Positions 1 through 5,700 of a stretch of 10,260 bases of DNA are shown piece by piece. The notes under the pieces are model-generated. The model ran no database searches, was not told the origin of the DNA, and worked only from the letters and a program-made list of their open reading frames with translations. The DNA is taken from positions 1 through 10,260 of the forward strand of contig JBGUZU010000035.1 in NCBI GenBank assembly GCA_045223915.1, written 5' to 3'. The position numbers were made by a program, and so were the translations under genes. The stretch's first letter is position 1; each line of letters starts with the position of its first letter. The DNA comes from Ruminimicrobiellum sp045223915 (GTDB taxonomy: Bacteria > Elusimicrobiota > Endomicrobiia > Endomicrobiales > Endomicrobiaceae).

Positions 1-85
1 TATCAATGTTGAATCGTTCAAGAACGTAAATTCGTATCCGAAACCTATATCAAATGCTTCTTCTCTTCCACCAAGTCTTATTGCC
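1..85. repeat. Terminal direct repeat, left copy
   Basis: These 85 bases are identical to 10176-10260, and the match runs exactly to both window edges. They lie within the PorV-like coding sequence. This is the signature of a contig closing on itself or ending at both sides in the same repeated gene. The internal paralogue at 4761-5687 differs at many positions in the corresponding stretch, so ordinary family conservation does not explain an exact match. Confidence 0.95.
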
Positions 86-843
86 AATTTATCATCCAAT
101 ACATAACTTTCTACACCTAATCTGAACTTCGTTTCACCGTCTATAAATATTATATCCAAATCTGCCGTGAATGTAGGAATTTTTACAAACGGCAACAATT
201 CACTGAAATATCCTATACCCAACACATTCATGTTACTTACATTATCTTTTTCTACATAACCGATATCTGCAGGAAGTAAATATTTGCTGCTGAAACCTAC
301 TCTTAATCCGTTCTCAAATGTTGCAAGTAATCCGATATCGCCGGTTAATGCTCCTTTACTTTCGGAAAGATCTTCATCATCTTCAAAGTTTATTTCTTCT
401 CTTAAATATTTTATGTTCAAACCGGCACTTAAATTTACTAAGTCCGTGTCTACTTTTAATACATCGTTTAACTTTCTTGCATAACCTAAATTAAATGCAT
501 CGTATCTTGCAAGAGCAGGTGTTCCGAGTGATGACCATGCAAATGATACAGCTCCTATTTCTTCCGAAATAGGATATACTGCGCCTAAATAGTTTGCACT
601 TATTTCTACTCCGTCAAGTCCTGCAAACAGTCTTGATCCCATAAGTGTTACTTCTCTTTGTCCGCAGTTTGCTATACCTGCAATGTTATACAAAGGTGCA
701 TTTGCATCGTTTGCTACGGCGGTAAATGCTCCGCCCATTCCCAATGCTCTTACTCCCCAATAGGTATCTTCAAAAGCCGCAAACACAGTTTGTGCCGATA
801 CCAACAATATTAAGAATGATAAAACTAAAAATACTTTTTTCAT
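1..843 (-). CDS. PorV/UPF0164-like outer-membrane barrel, copy 1 (5' part, runs off the window)
   Basis: Open frame of 281 codons from an ATG at 843 to the left edge, with no stop inside the window. The product begins with a Sec signal peptide of about 22 residues ending V-F-A. The family hallmark follows: an R-A-L-G-M-G-G-A-F-T-A-V-A-N-D stretch and then L-Y-N-I-A-G, where many relatives have a W-N-P-A-G-like motif. The rest is alternating beta-strand sequence. It is closely similar along its length to the complete paralogue at 4761-5687. Family knowledge: PorV-type proteins are outer-membrane barrels, and PorV itself shuttles type IX secretion substrates. A role with the neighbouring FlgD-Ig-tailed proteins is inferred. 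The missing 3' end is probably the fragment at 10095-10260, since the first 85 bases recur there exactly and the join is in frame, giving 307 codons. No strong Shine-Dalgarno is visible; only an A-rich stretch precedes the ATG. Confidence 0.85.
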   Translation of the reverse strand, partial: MKKVFLVLSFLILLVSAQTVFAAFEDTYWGVRALGMGGAFTAVANDANAPLYNIAGIANCGQREVTLMGSRLFAGLDGVEISANYLGAVYPISEEIGAVSFAWSSLGTPALARYDAFNLGYARKLNDVLKVDTDLVNLSAGLNIKYLREEINFEDDEDLSESKGALTGDIGLLATFENGLRVGFSSKYLLPADIGYVEKDNVSNMNVLGIGYFSELLPFVKIPTFTADLDIIFIDGETKFRLGVESYVLDDKLAIRLGGREEAFDIGFGYEFTFLNDSTLI

Positions 844-860
844 CTTTTTTTTGTCGTTGC

Positions 861-944
861 CATTTTCTATAGATTACTTCACTTCGTTCGTAATGACGAC
901 CTGTTCTGTCATTGCGAGGCGACTTTGTCGCCGTGGCAATCTAT
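861..944. repeat. Imperfect-palindromic intergenic repeat, copy A
   Basis: This 84-base element matches 1265-1348 at 80 positions by my count, in the same orientation. It contains a perfect 6-bp hairpin (GGCGAC, loop TTT, GTCGCC). Its outer arms are an imperfect inverted repeat of the form GATTAC...TAATGAC facing TCATTGCGAG...GGCAATC. Such GATT...AATGAC palindromes are a widespread style of interspersed bacterial intergenic repeat. It lies between the stop of the GIY-YIG gene (948) and the start of the PorV-like gene (843). Confidence 0.88.
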
Positions 945-947
945 TTT

Positions 948-1238
948 CTAAATTATAGAACTATACAAATCTTTCCAACTAGGATTTTCTTTTTCTATCA
1001 AATCAATTTTCTTTTTTCTTGAACCGGCTTTTATTTGTTTTTCTCTTTCTATTGCCTGTTCTATACTTTCATATATTTCAAAATATCCTAATTTATCAAC
1101 ATTGTATTTTTTTGTAAAGCCATCAACTAATTTTTGTTTATGTTCATAAACTCTTTTTACTAAATTGCTTGTTACACCTGTATACAAAGTCCCGTTCTTT
1201 TCGCTAAATAATATATATACAAAACCTTTCTTTTCCAT
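948..1238 (-). CDS. Small GIY-YIG domain protein (UPF0213/YhbQ-like)
   Basis: A 96-residue single-domain protein of typical length for small GIY-YIG family members. The GIY-like strand is V-Y-I (residues 7-9) and the YIG-like strand is L-Y-T-G (18-21). They are followed by the expected Arg (R29) and His (H33) of the K-R-V-Y-E-H motif, and by a Glu-containing helix A-I-E-R-E-K-Q-I-K (62-70). The C-terminal N-P-S-W-K-D-L-Y is characteristic of this subgroup. The family is related to structure-specific or homing endonucleases, but the cellular role of these short members is unsettled. It is the only gene here without a signal peptide. Near-identical 84-base repeats in direct orientation bracket it, 3 bases beyond its stop and 26 before its start, suggesting it arrived as an inserted unit between the FlgD-Ig and PorV-like genes. 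An AAGAAG stretch ahead of the ATG is the only ribosome-binding candidate. Confidence 0.92.
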   Translation of the reverse strand: MEKKGFVYILFSEKNGTLYTGVTSNLVKRVYEHKQKLVDGFTKKYNVDKLGYFEIYESIEQAIEREKQIKAGSRKKKIDLIEKENPSWKDLYSSII

Positions 1239-1264
1239 TTTCTTCTTTGTCTTTTCAATGAATT

Positions 1265-1348
1265 CATTTTCTATAGATTACTTCGCTCCGCTCGTAATGA
1301 CGACCTGTTTTGTCATTGCGAGGCGACTTTGTCGCCGTGGCAATCTAT
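1265..1348. repeat. Imperfect-palindromic intergenic repeat, copy B
   Basis: Direct copy of the element at 861-944, equal in length and differing at about four positions, mostly in the left arm. The GGCGAC-TTT-GTCGCC hairpin is preserved exactly. It lies between the stop of the FlgD-Ig-tailed gene (1368) and the start of the GIY-YIG gene (1238). Together the two copies delimit a unit of 488 bases (861-1348). Confidence 0.88.
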
Positions 1349-1367
1349 CCAAATATCATTTCTTCCA

Positions 1368-2498
1368 CTACTTAACGAATGCTATTGTTCCGCTGATGAG
1401 TTTACCTTTAACTTTTATCTGGTAAACATAAATACCACTGGATGCCCAATCACCGTTATCTTTTCTGCCGTCCCACTTAAATCCTTCCGCATCACCGGAA
1501 CTGATTTCCTTAACTTTTTTACCGCTTGTATTGTAAATTTTAACACTGTCACCTTGTTGTAATCCGTTAAATCTGAATACATCTCTGCCTTTAACAACAA
1601 CTCTCTTTTTCGGTCTGTAACTCTTATCTTCTTCTTTAACTTTTTCAAATATTCCGTAATAACCTAAATCCGTTATGTAAGACATAACGGTTTTGTTTTG
1701 TAAGTCCGTATTGGATATTGTTATATCTTTCCAATTGTCCGAATCCTGCTTTTTATACTTTAACACAAATTTGTTGGATGTCGGATTTAATCCGTAATAA
1801 AAAGTTGCTTTTATCGGCGACAATATTTCTATGTTGTCCGGTATGGAATAAACCTGATACAATGCCGCCATTTGTTCCGTTGAAGAAATATAATCTTCTA
1901 TCGGTAACTGTTTAATTATTATTTGTGCATCGGTGCTTAACGAGTTCGGTGCAATTTCAAGTTTTGTACTTGTGTACTGTTGGTTACCTGAATTAAATTC
2001 CACAACACCGCCGGCAGATGCGGTAACATCTTTTGTTACGGTATCTGTAAGTTCGGCATGTTGAGGCTCTGTTCCCGAAGGGAAAGTGACGGTTTTAATA
2101 ATTGTGCCCTGCTCGTCGCGGAAATCTATAACTATTTGGTAATCTATATTTGTGTTAGATTCCAAAAAGTCGGGCAGTTGTATAAAGAATTCTTCGTTGT
2201 TTCTTATGGTTACTCCTTCACCCGGCGGTTCTTGTTCAACAGTACCACCATCGACGGAATAATCTATTCTTGCGGTAGCGGTAGAATCGGAATAGTCACC
2301 AAAATCAACAGATATTTTTGCATTCAATATTCTGTCTATCGATGATACCGTTTCTATTGCCGTGTGAGTTATTACTGGAACTACAATTGAAGGAATTTTT
2401 GCATAAGCCCCCACTATCCTTAATGCTTCCGCAAAACCTTTTACGGAAACAGCAAGCAAAACCATTAAAGATAATAAAAATATAATTCTACTTTTCAT
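1368..2498 (-). CDS. Secreted protein with ZU5-like middle and FlgD-type Ig C-terminus, copy 2
   Basis: A 376-residue exported protein with a signal peptide of about 23 residues (ending K-G-F-A). An N-terminal beta-domain carries L-N-A-K...V-D-F-G-D (58-68). A middle region around 160-200 has the look of a ZU5-type fold (G-G-V-V-E-F...I-A-P-N-S-L). The C-terminal domain (about 293-376) begins S-Y-R-P-K-K-R-V-V-V-K-G and has the FlgD-Ig/sorting-tail hallmarks: I-Y-N-T-S-G-K-K-V, W-D-G-R-K-D-N-G-D, S-G-I-Y-V-Y-Q-I and a final S-G-T-I-A-F-V-K. In bacteria with type IX-like export, such tails direct secretion and surface attachment; applying that here is inference. It is a full-length paralogue of the 5852-7042 product, with the tail much better conserved than the rest. 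It follows the two tandem secreted genes after a hairpin. No Shine-Dalgarno is visible before the ATG, only a T-rich leader. Confidence 0.9.
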   Translation of the reverse strand: MKSRIIFLLSLMVLLAVSVKGFAEALRIVGAYAKIPSIVVPVITHTAIETVSSIDRILNAKISVDFGDYSDSTATARIDYSVDGGTVEQEPPGEGVTIRNNEEFFIQLPDFLESNTNIDYQIVIDFRDEQGTIIKTVTFPSGTEPQHAELTDTVTKDVTASAGGVVEFNSGNQQYTSTKLEIAPNSLSTDAQIIIKQLPIEDYISSTEQMAALYQVYSIPDNIEILSPIKATFYYGLNPTSNKFVLKYKKQDSDNWKDITISNTDLQNKTVMSYITDLGYYGIFEKVKEEDKSYRPKKRVVVKGRDVFRFNGLQQGDSVKIYNTSGKKVKEISSGDAEGFKWDGRKDNGDWASSGIYVYQIKVKGKLISGTIAFVK

Positions 2499-2547
2499 GA
2501 AAAAAAATTCTAAAAATCATTAAAAATATAAAAATAAAAAACACTAG

Positions 2548-2580
2548 TTGGATAGCGGTATTTTTCATACCGCTATCCAA
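2548..2580 (-). terminator. Intrinsic terminator after the tandem secreted pair
   Basis: A perfect 14-bp stem (2548-2561 with 2567-2580) closes a 5-base loop. Read on the minus strand, the stem is followed after a few bases by a T-rich run. It begins 7 bases after the stop of the gene at 2588. The gap before the T-run makes it slightly non-ideal, so some read-through into the FlgD-Ig gene is possible; I see no convincing promoter in the 49 bases between hairpin and ATG. Confidence 0.75.
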
Positions 2581-2587
2581 AGAAAAA

Positions 2588-3397
2588 CTATTCTGTTTCT
2601 GTAGAAAATGTAATGGTTGTTGTTCCGTATTCGGAACCACCTGTTACATGGTCAAACTGTGCAGCGAAAAACATAATTATATCATCTGTTCCTGAATTTG
2701 TTCCTGTCCACCAATTTGCCCAATCAGCACCTGGAGAATCATTGCAACCAATCCAAAAACCAAAAAGGCCATAACCATTACCACCTTTAGCAATAACAGA
2801 ATAACAATCATTATTTGCTTTCAACGTGTTAAAGTTAGCATCATCTTTATCTAAAACATATCTCATACCACTACCAAAACTTGCAGTAAAATCTGTTGGA
2901 TATGTCGCATTGCTAGCTTCGCTTTTTCTCTTACAAATTATTTTAAGTCCAGCATAATCTCCATTTTTTAATGTCGCTGTATGACCTTTTCTTACTAAGC
3001 CATTATAAACATTAACACCATCATTATTTCTTGGCGTTATTGCTTGATAAGTCCCTGCTGTTTTGTTGCGGGTGTACATGTAAATTTTTGTTGTATCAGG
3101 TTGTGCCATTAGATTTCCTGAAAGTTTTGCAAAAGTTTTTCCTACTGCCCATTGAGGTGTAACATTACCAAGAGTAACAGTTGTAGTAGTAAAAGATATT
3201 TCATCTACGGTTGTTGAATATGTATCCCAGTCCTTATTAGCAACAAAATCATACAAATCAACATTTATTGTTACTGCTGGTGCCGCGCCAAAATTTACCT
3301 TTGCTGTTTTTGTTGAAATCGGATCAACCGCAAAAGCATTTCCACCTACAAAAACAAATATAGTCAATAATGTTAACAAAATAAAAACTTTCTTCAT
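2588..3397 (-). CDS. Secreted protein of unrecognised beta-rich family, tandem copy b
   Basis: A 269-residue exported protein with a clear Sec signal peptide (about 23 residues, ending N-A-F-A). I do not recognise the family. The mature part is rich in Thr, Asn, Gly and aromatic residues and looks all-beta. It is a close paralogue of the preceding product (3436-4242), sharing F-A-K-L-S-G-N-L, a Y-N-G-L-V-R-K-G...G-D-Y-A core (131-149), R-Y-V-L-D-K-D-D-A-N-F-N (179-190), A-K-G-G, and a C-terminal F-F-A-A-Q-F...G-G-S-E-Y-G-T strand pair ending in Glu. A W-A-N-W-W cluster sits at 226-230. There is no transmembrane segment, prepilin motif or catalytic signature. It starts 38 bases after the upstream gene, behind a strong AAAAGGAG Shine-Dalgarno, so the two are surely co-transcribed. 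An abundant structural surface subunit is a plausible guess, not more. Confidence 0.87.
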   Translation of the reverse strand: MKKVFILLTLLTIFVFVGGNAFAVDPISTKTAKVNFGAAPAVTINVDLYDFVANKDWDTYSTTVDEISFTTTTVTLGNVTPQWAVGKTFAKLSGNLMAQPDTTKIYMYTRNKTAGTYQAITPRNNDGVNVYNGLVRKGHTATLKNGDYAGLKIICKRKSEASNATYPTDFTASFGSGMRYVLDKDDANFNTLKANNDCYSVIAKGGNGYGLFGFWIGCNDSPGADWANWWTGTNSGTDDIIMFFAAQFDHVTGGSEYGTTTITFSTETE

Positions 3398-3407
3398 GTT
3401 AACCTAT

Positions 3408-3415
3408 CTCCTTTT
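3408..3415 (-). promoter_or_regulatory. Strong Shine-Dalgarno for the 3397 gene
   Basis: AAAAGGAG on the minus strand, about 10 bases before the ATG at 3397. It fixes the start and contrasts with the weak or absent ribosome sites of the 9960-5852 operon. Confidence 0.8.
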
Positions 3416-3435
3416 TGTTTATTACTACAAGAAAA

Positions 3436-4242
3436 CTATTCTACAGTTTGAGCAAATTTTATTACTTTAGTTCCGTATTCAGCACCACCCAATACATTAC
3501 TAAATCTTGCGCCAAAGAAAATTATAACATCATCAGTTTTTGAGTACCAGTTTCCATATGAACCACCATCAGGTGTACCAGCACCGCACCAAATACCACC
3601 ATCAGGACCACCTTTTCCAATGTATACACCTTCTTCACTATCAGCATTAAAATCTTCATCAGATTTATCAACTACATATCTTTCTCCTACGTCTAATTTT
3701 CCTGCATTGTTAAATTCTGCAGGTAAAGTAGTAATGTAAGAGGTTGCTTTTGCTTTTTCAACACATTTTATTTCTAACGGAGCATAATCTCCTGCTTGAT
3801 ATGTTGAAGTGTTTCCTTTTCTTACAAGGCCATTATATTTGTTTTTATATACACCTTCGGAAACCTCTTCACTTCTTGGAGCATTTGCTTTAAAATCTCC
3901 AGCTAAAGTTGCATTTGTATTGTCAGTATACATAAGGACCTTAGTTGCTGCACTTTGTGTTGTTAAGTTAGATGAAACTTTTGCAAATGTTTTTGCCGGT
4001 GCCCAAGCAGGTGTTGCCACTCCGGGTGTAACTCCAGTAAGAGTGAAAGTGATGTCATCCGCTTCTGTTGAATAAGAATCCCAAGCTGTGCCTGATACCC
4101 AATCAAAAATTTTTACACTAAAAGAAAGAGCAACATCATCAAATTTTGCATAAGCTGATTTTGTTGCAAGTGCTGCAAATACTGAACTGCTTACCATACA
4201 TACTAACGCCAAAACTGCTAACAAACTAAACACTTTCTTCAT
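3436..4242 (-). CDS. Secreted protein of unrecognised beta-rich family, tandem copy a
   Basis: A 268-residue exported protein with a 23-residue Sec signal peptide ending S-V-F-A. Same unrecognised family as the next gene (2588-3397), and more distantly that at 9094-9960. Shared landmarks: D-W-V-S-G-T-A-W-D-S-Y-S near residue 47, F-A-K-V-S-S-N-L-T-T-Q (86-96), M-Y-T-D-N, Y-N-G-L-V-R-K-G (136-143) with G-D-Y-A-P-L (151-156), R-Y-V-V-D-K-S-D-E-D-F-N (188-199), I-G-K-G-G (208-212), and the C-terminal D-D-V-I-I-F-F-G-A-R-F...G-G-A-E-Y-G-T. The mature protein has two Cys (160, 219). The pattern predicts a beta-sandwich without an obvious enzyme active site. It is the first gene after the repeat-rich intergenic region, preceded by a terminator-like hairpin and a leader with several AGGAGG-like motifs, the last placed correctly for translation. 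A major surface subunit is possible but unproven. Confidence 0.87.
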   Translation of the reverse strand: MKKVFSLLAVLALVCMVSSSVFAALATKSAYAKFDDVALSFSVKIFDWVSGTAWDSYSTEADDITFTLTGVTPGVATPAWAPAKTFAKVSSNLTTQSAATKVLMYTDNTNATLAGDFKANAPRSEEVSEGVYKNKYNGLVRKGNTSTYQAGDYAPLEIKCVEKAKATSYITTLPAEFNNAGKLDVGERYVVDKSDEDFNADSEEGVYIGKGGPDGGIWCGAGTPDGGSYGNWYSKTDDVIIFFGARFSNVLGGAEYGTKVIKFAQTVE

Positions 4243-4250
4243 ACTAAACT

Positions 4251-4258
4251 ACCTCCCT
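4251..4258 (-). promoter_or_regulatory. Strong Shine-Dalgarno for the 4242 gene
   Basis: AGGGAGGT on the minus strand, ending 8 bases before the ATG at 4242. It is the third AGGAGG-like motif in this leader; the other two, at 4328-4334 and 4349-4355, have no usable start behind them. Confidence 0.8.
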
Positions 4259-4269
4259 AAATATTTTTG

Positions 4270-4330
4270 TACTGCAAATTTGATACTGCCAACTTCTACC
4301 AAAACTTTACTGCAAAATTTTGCTTCTACC
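4270..4330. repeat. Imperfect tandem repeat in leader of the 4242 gene
   Basis: Segments 4270-4300 and 4308-4330 both begin TACTGCAAA and end CTTCTACC on the plus strand, with eight more bases in the middle of the first. They lie in the presumed 5' leader of the tandem secreted genes. Function unknown; could be a duplicated regulatory site or a remnant of a duplicated leader. Confidence 0.55.
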
Positions 4331-4392
4331 TCCTCTAAAAATTTTTACACCTCCTGTAATAAATATATTTAACTCCAAAAATTAAAAATAAA

Positions 4393-4426
4393 AAAAGCAC
4401 ATAAGGAAAAACCCTTATGTGCTTTT
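4393..4426 (-). terminator. Intrinsic terminator (possible attenuator) ahead of the 4242 gene
   Basis: A perfect 14-bp stem (4393-4406 with 4413-4426) closes a 6-base loop and, on the minus strand, runs directly into a T-rich tract. It would end transcripts from the PorV-like gene upstream. A promoter-like sequence lies about 65 bases ahead of it (4492-4520). If that promoter is real, the hairpin sits in the leader of the 4242 gene and would act as an attenuator. Confidence 0.85.
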
Positions 4427-4491
4427 AATTAGAATATATAAATACTTCTTGATTATACATCAACAAATATCTATTCATAATTAGTTCTTTT

Positions 4492-4520
4492 ATTATAACA
4501 AAAATCTTAGGGAAAATCAA
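4492..4520 (-). promoter_or_regulatory. Sigma-70-like promoter candidate within an inverted repeat
   Basis: Minus strand: TTGATT, a 17-base spacer, then TATAAT. A 14-bp perfect inverted repeat (4495-4508 with 4520-4533, loop 11) overlaps both hexamers, so this could be an operator-covered promoter, or simply an AT-rich hairpin that happens to contain promoter-like words. It is the best-spaced candidate upstream of the 4242 gene, but the terminator at 4393-4426 lies between. Confidence 0.4.
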
Positions 4521-4558
4521 AGATTTTTGTTATTTAGCGGAACGGATTTATTTGGATA

Positions 4559-4620
4559 GATTCCGAATCGAGTTCAGAATGACAATGAACAAAGAGATCC
4601 CGCATCAAGTGCGGGATGAC
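4559..4620. repeat. Pair of 25-base hairpin repeat units
   Basis: Units at 4559-4583 and 4596-4620 share the frame GAT..CG.AT..AGT....ATGAC, separated by 12 bases. Unit 2 has a perfect 8-bp stem (ATCCCGCA with TGCGGGAT, loop 5). Unit 1 has the same stem positions with one mismatch. The differences largely keep pairing, as in REP-type palindromes. The GATT...AATGAC frame resembles the arms of the 84-base repeats around the GIY-YIG gene, hinting at one repeat superfamily. Confidence 0.7.
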
Positions 4621-4670
4621 ACGACATTATTTTTGTCGTTGGAGACTTTAAGATTTTAGGTTAGAATGAA

Positions 4671-4721
4671 GAAACACAGAATCGATGTGTACTCTTTGCG
4701 GTACTCAAGGTTCTGTGTTTC
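4671..4721. repeat. Nested stem-loop downstream of the PorV-like gene
   Basis: An 11-bp perfect inverted repeat (GAAACACAGAA at 4671-4681, TTCTGTGTTTC at 4711-4721) encloses a second stem on the minus strand (TGAGTAC with GTACACA, one mismatch, 8-base loop). No T-tract follows, so it is not a classic terminator. It may be a structured RNA element in the 3' end of the PorV-like transcript, or a small palindromic insertion. Confidence 0.6.
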
Positions 4722-4753
4722 GAAATTATAACCAAAATATTAAGGTCGATATT

Positions 4754-4778
4754 CTTTCGTTTAGAATCTAAACGAAAG
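4754..4778. repeat. Palindrome spanning the PorV-like stop codon
   Basis: CTTTCGTTTA at 4754-4763 pairs perfectly with TAAACGAAAG at 4769-4778 around a 5-base centre. The TAA stop at 4763-4761 lies in the downstream arm. The other PorV-like copy, ending at 10095, does not have this palindrome, so it is not forced by the conserved C-terminal protein sequence. No T-run follows. Confidence 0.6.
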
Positions 4779-5687
4779 TGCTATGAAATGAGAGCCGTAA
4801 CTCTCCTCCACTTCCAACGGCAACTCAAACGCATAATCCACAATCAATTTCGTTTCGTTTGCAAACGCAAACTCATATCCGAAACCTATATCAAATGCTT
4901 CTTCTCTTCCACCAAGTCTTATAGCCAATTTTCTATCCAAAACATAGCTTTCCAAACCGGCTTTTATAATTGTTTCGTCATCTCTAAACATTACATCTAA
5001 AGCTGCCGTAAAGTAAGGTATTTTTATTAAAGGCAACTCATCGCTGTAATAACTTAAACCTACTACATTTATATTTTTTACTTCATCTTTTTCCATAAAT
5101 CCGATATCTGCGGGAACGATATATTTACTGCTGAAACCTACACCGATACCGTTTGCAAACATTGCTAAAATACCGATATCACCTGTTGCAGCGCCTTTAT
5201 ATGTTTGGAAATCGGTTTCTTCCACACCAAACTTAACTTCTTGAAGTAAATACTTAAAGTTTATACCTGCACTTAATTCAACAACTTCTTTATCTAATCT
5301 TAATATGTCGTTTAATATTCTTGCATAACCGATATTAAAAGAATCTTCTCTTCTTAAGCCCGGTGTAGATACCGATGACCATGCAAAAGAAATAGAACCG
5401 TATTTAGCATTTATAGGATGAACATAACCGATATAGTTTGCTCCAATTTCAACACCTTCAAGACCTGCAAACAATCTTGAACCCATCAATGTAACTTCTC
5501 TTTGTGCAACAAAGCCCAAACCTGCCACATTGTACAACGGGGCATTTGCATCGTTTGCTACGGCGGTAAATGCTCCGCCCATACCTAATGCTCTTACTCC
5601 CCAATAGGTATCTTCAAAAGCCGCATATACCTGTTGGCTCATTGCTACCATTATGGTTAATAATAATACTGCTAATACTTTTTTCAA
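4761..5687 (-). CDS. PorV/UPF0164-like outer-membrane barrel, copy 2 (complete)
   Basis: A complete 308-residue member of the PorV/UPF0164-like family, of usual length. Signal peptide about residues 1-22 (ending V-Y-A). The hallmark R-A-L-G-M-G-G-A-F-T-A-V-A-N-D (32-46) and L-Y-N-V-A-G-L (51-57) follow. The rest is strand-rich sequence with many aromatic and Gly positions, and the C-terminus F-I-A-L-S-F-R-F ends in the aromatic residue typical of barrels inserted by the BAM machinery. PorV in type IX secretion receives exported substrates at the outer membrane and passes them to the attachment step; that role is inferred here. The start appears to be TTG at 5687 (no ATG in position), with a GGAG 5 bases upstream and an M-K-K-V-L beginning matching the ATG-started paralogue at 843. 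It lies 164 bases after the FlgD-Ig gene at 5852. Confidence 0.9.
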   Translation of the reverse strand: MKKVLAVLLLTIMVAMSQQVYAAFEDTYWGVRALGMGGAFTAVANDANAPLYNVAGLGFVAQREVTLMGSRLFAGLEGVEIGANYIGYVHPINAKYGSISFAWSSVSTPGLRREDSFNIGYARILNDILRLDKEVVELSAGINFKYLLQEVKFGVEETDFQTYKGAATGDIGILAMFANGIGVGFSSKYIVPADIGFMEKDEVKNINVVGLSYYSDELPLIKIPYFTAALDVMFRDDETIIKAGLESYVLDRKLAIRLGGREEAFDIGFGYEFAFANETKLIVDYAFELPLEVEESYGSHFIALSFRF

Positions 5688-5692
5688 AATTA

Positions 5693-5698
5693 CTCCGT
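5693..5698 (-). promoter_or_regulatory. Shine-Dalgarno supporting a TTG start
   Basis: ACGGAG on the minus strand, leaving 5 bases between GGAG and the TTG at 5687. It supports TTG as the start of the PorV-like gene, since the only codon between it and the GGAG in this frame is ATT at 5690. Confidence 0.6.
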
Positions 5699-5700
5699 AA

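Larger units (their letters stand above)
4243..4760. other. 518-base gene-free region with hairpins, repeats and terminator
   Basis: No supportable gene lies here. In transcription order it holds: the rest of a stop-codon palindrome (to 4754), a nested stem-loop (4671-4721), two 25-base hairpin repeat units (4559-4620), a 14-bp inverted repeat overlapping a promoter-like sequence (4495-4533), an intrinsic terminator (4393-4426) and a leader with imperfect tandem repeats and extra Shine-Dalgarno-like motifs (4270-4355). It separates the first module from the second. Confidence 0.8.

Noticed and set aside
861..1348. CRISPR-like array or terminal repeats of an insertion sequence
   Set aside because: Only two copies in direct orientation, 320 bases apart, with a gene between and no cas gene. 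No transposase is present and I could not identify target-site duplications, so it is listed only as a possible nuclease-repeat unit.
1165..1425. Plus-strand open frames across the GIY-YIG start and repeat B
   Set aside because: They are antisense to the GIY-YIG and FlgD-Ig genes and are translated largely through the palindromic repeat; no ribosome site or family resemblance.
2588..4242. Type IV pilins or spore-coat-U/Csu-type pilins
   Set aside because: The N-termini are ordinary Sec signal peptides with A-x-A-like cleavage, not prepilin motifs, and no usher or prepilin assembly gene lies nearby.
4256..4308. A 17-codon leader peptide from a TTG upstream of the 4242 gene (minus strand)
   Set aside because: No ribosome site at the right distance from the TTG, and the residues show no attenuator-like codon run.
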